Shown piece after piece: positions 5,872-5,942 of a stretch of 5,942 nt of DNA. The notes below the pieces were generated by a model. It was given only the letters and a program-made list of their open reading frames with translations, ran no database searches and was not told the DNA's origin. The stretch is taken from assembly GCA_902388545.1 (NCBI GenBank), contig CABMPS010000128.1, positions 1 through 5,942 on the forward strand. Reading direction: 5' to 3'. The DNA comes from an uncultured Collinsella sp. (GTDB lineage: Bacteria; Actinomycetota; Coriobacteriia; Coriobacteriales; Coriobacteriaceae). Within the stretch, counting starts at the first letter, position 1; each line of letters starts with the position of its first letter. The translations under genes and the position numbers were made by a program.

Positions 5872-5942
5872 GCGGGCGTGGCGGAATTGGCAGACGCGTA
5901 CGGTTCAGGTCCGTATGGGGGCAACCCCATGAAGGTTCAAGT
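5872..5942 (+). tRNA. tRNA-Leu(CAG), 5' part, truncated by window end
   Basis: The acceptor 5' strand is GCGGGCG (5872-5878). The D arm has GCG (5881-5883) paired with CGC (5895-5897) around a GAATTGGCAGA loop. The anticodon stem TACGG/CCGTA (5899-5903, 5911-5915) holds the loop TTCAGGT, with anticodon CAG at 5906-5908, which reads CUG codons. A long variable arm typical of tRNA-Leu (TGGGG/CCCCA around GCAA, 5916-5929) follows. The T arm begins at 5931 and the window ends in its loop, so the 3' acceptor strand is outside. Confidence 0.96.

Noticed and set aside
1..5942. CRISPR array, insertion sequence or prophage genes
   Set aside because: No regularly spaced repeats, transposase, integrase or phage-like reading frames are seen; apart from the GH5-like gene the protein genes are housekeeping types.

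Overview
The window looks like a chromosomal segment from a high-GC (about 60%) Gram-positive bacterium. I favour Actinobacteria, most probably a Coriobacteriia gut lineage such as Collinsella. This rests on codon bias towards G/C third positions, strong GGAGG-type ribosome binding sites, a tRNA gene that does not encode its full CCA tail, and the flavour of the protein sequences. The genus is an inference and was not checked against any database. All five protein genes and both partial tRNA genes are on the + strand.

Layout. Positions 1-36 are the 3' part of a tRNA, followed by a clean intrinsic terminator (50-79). A gene-free stretch (80-332) holds a dyad-symmetric possible operator, a -10-like box, and a hairpin just before a strong ribosome binding site. 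Next come a glycoside hydrolase family 5 (GH5)-like gene (333-1394), rsmI (1401-2279), metG (2349-3950) and an intrinsic terminator (3993-4028). After that come rsmA/ksgA (4061-4921) and a tatD-family metal hydrolase gene that overlaps rsmA by 11 bases (4911-5828). A promoter lies directly after tatD and drives tRNA-Leu(CAG), which starts at 5872 and runs off the window.

Theme. Most of the window is translation housekeeping. RsmI 2'-O-methylates C1402 and RsmA dimethylates two adenines in helix 45 of 16S rRNA, so both act on the decoding region of the small subunit. MetG charges tRNA with methionine, and the two tRNAs flank the block. TatD is a metal-dependent hydrolase/nuclease often found beside metG and rsmA. 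The rsmI-metG-tatD-rsmA neighbourhood is common in Gram-positive bacteria, but here rsmA precedes tatD.

The most unusual item is the first gene. It has a full-length GH5 fold signature resembling exo-1,3-beta-glucanases and no signal peptide. Four of the eight residues that define the GH5 catalytic site are replaced, including the acid/base glutamate (Thr173 in the family's Asn-Glu-Pro position). It reads as an intact, cytosolic, probably non-hydrolytic GH5 homologue placed 6 bases upstream of a 16S rRNA methyltransferase gene.
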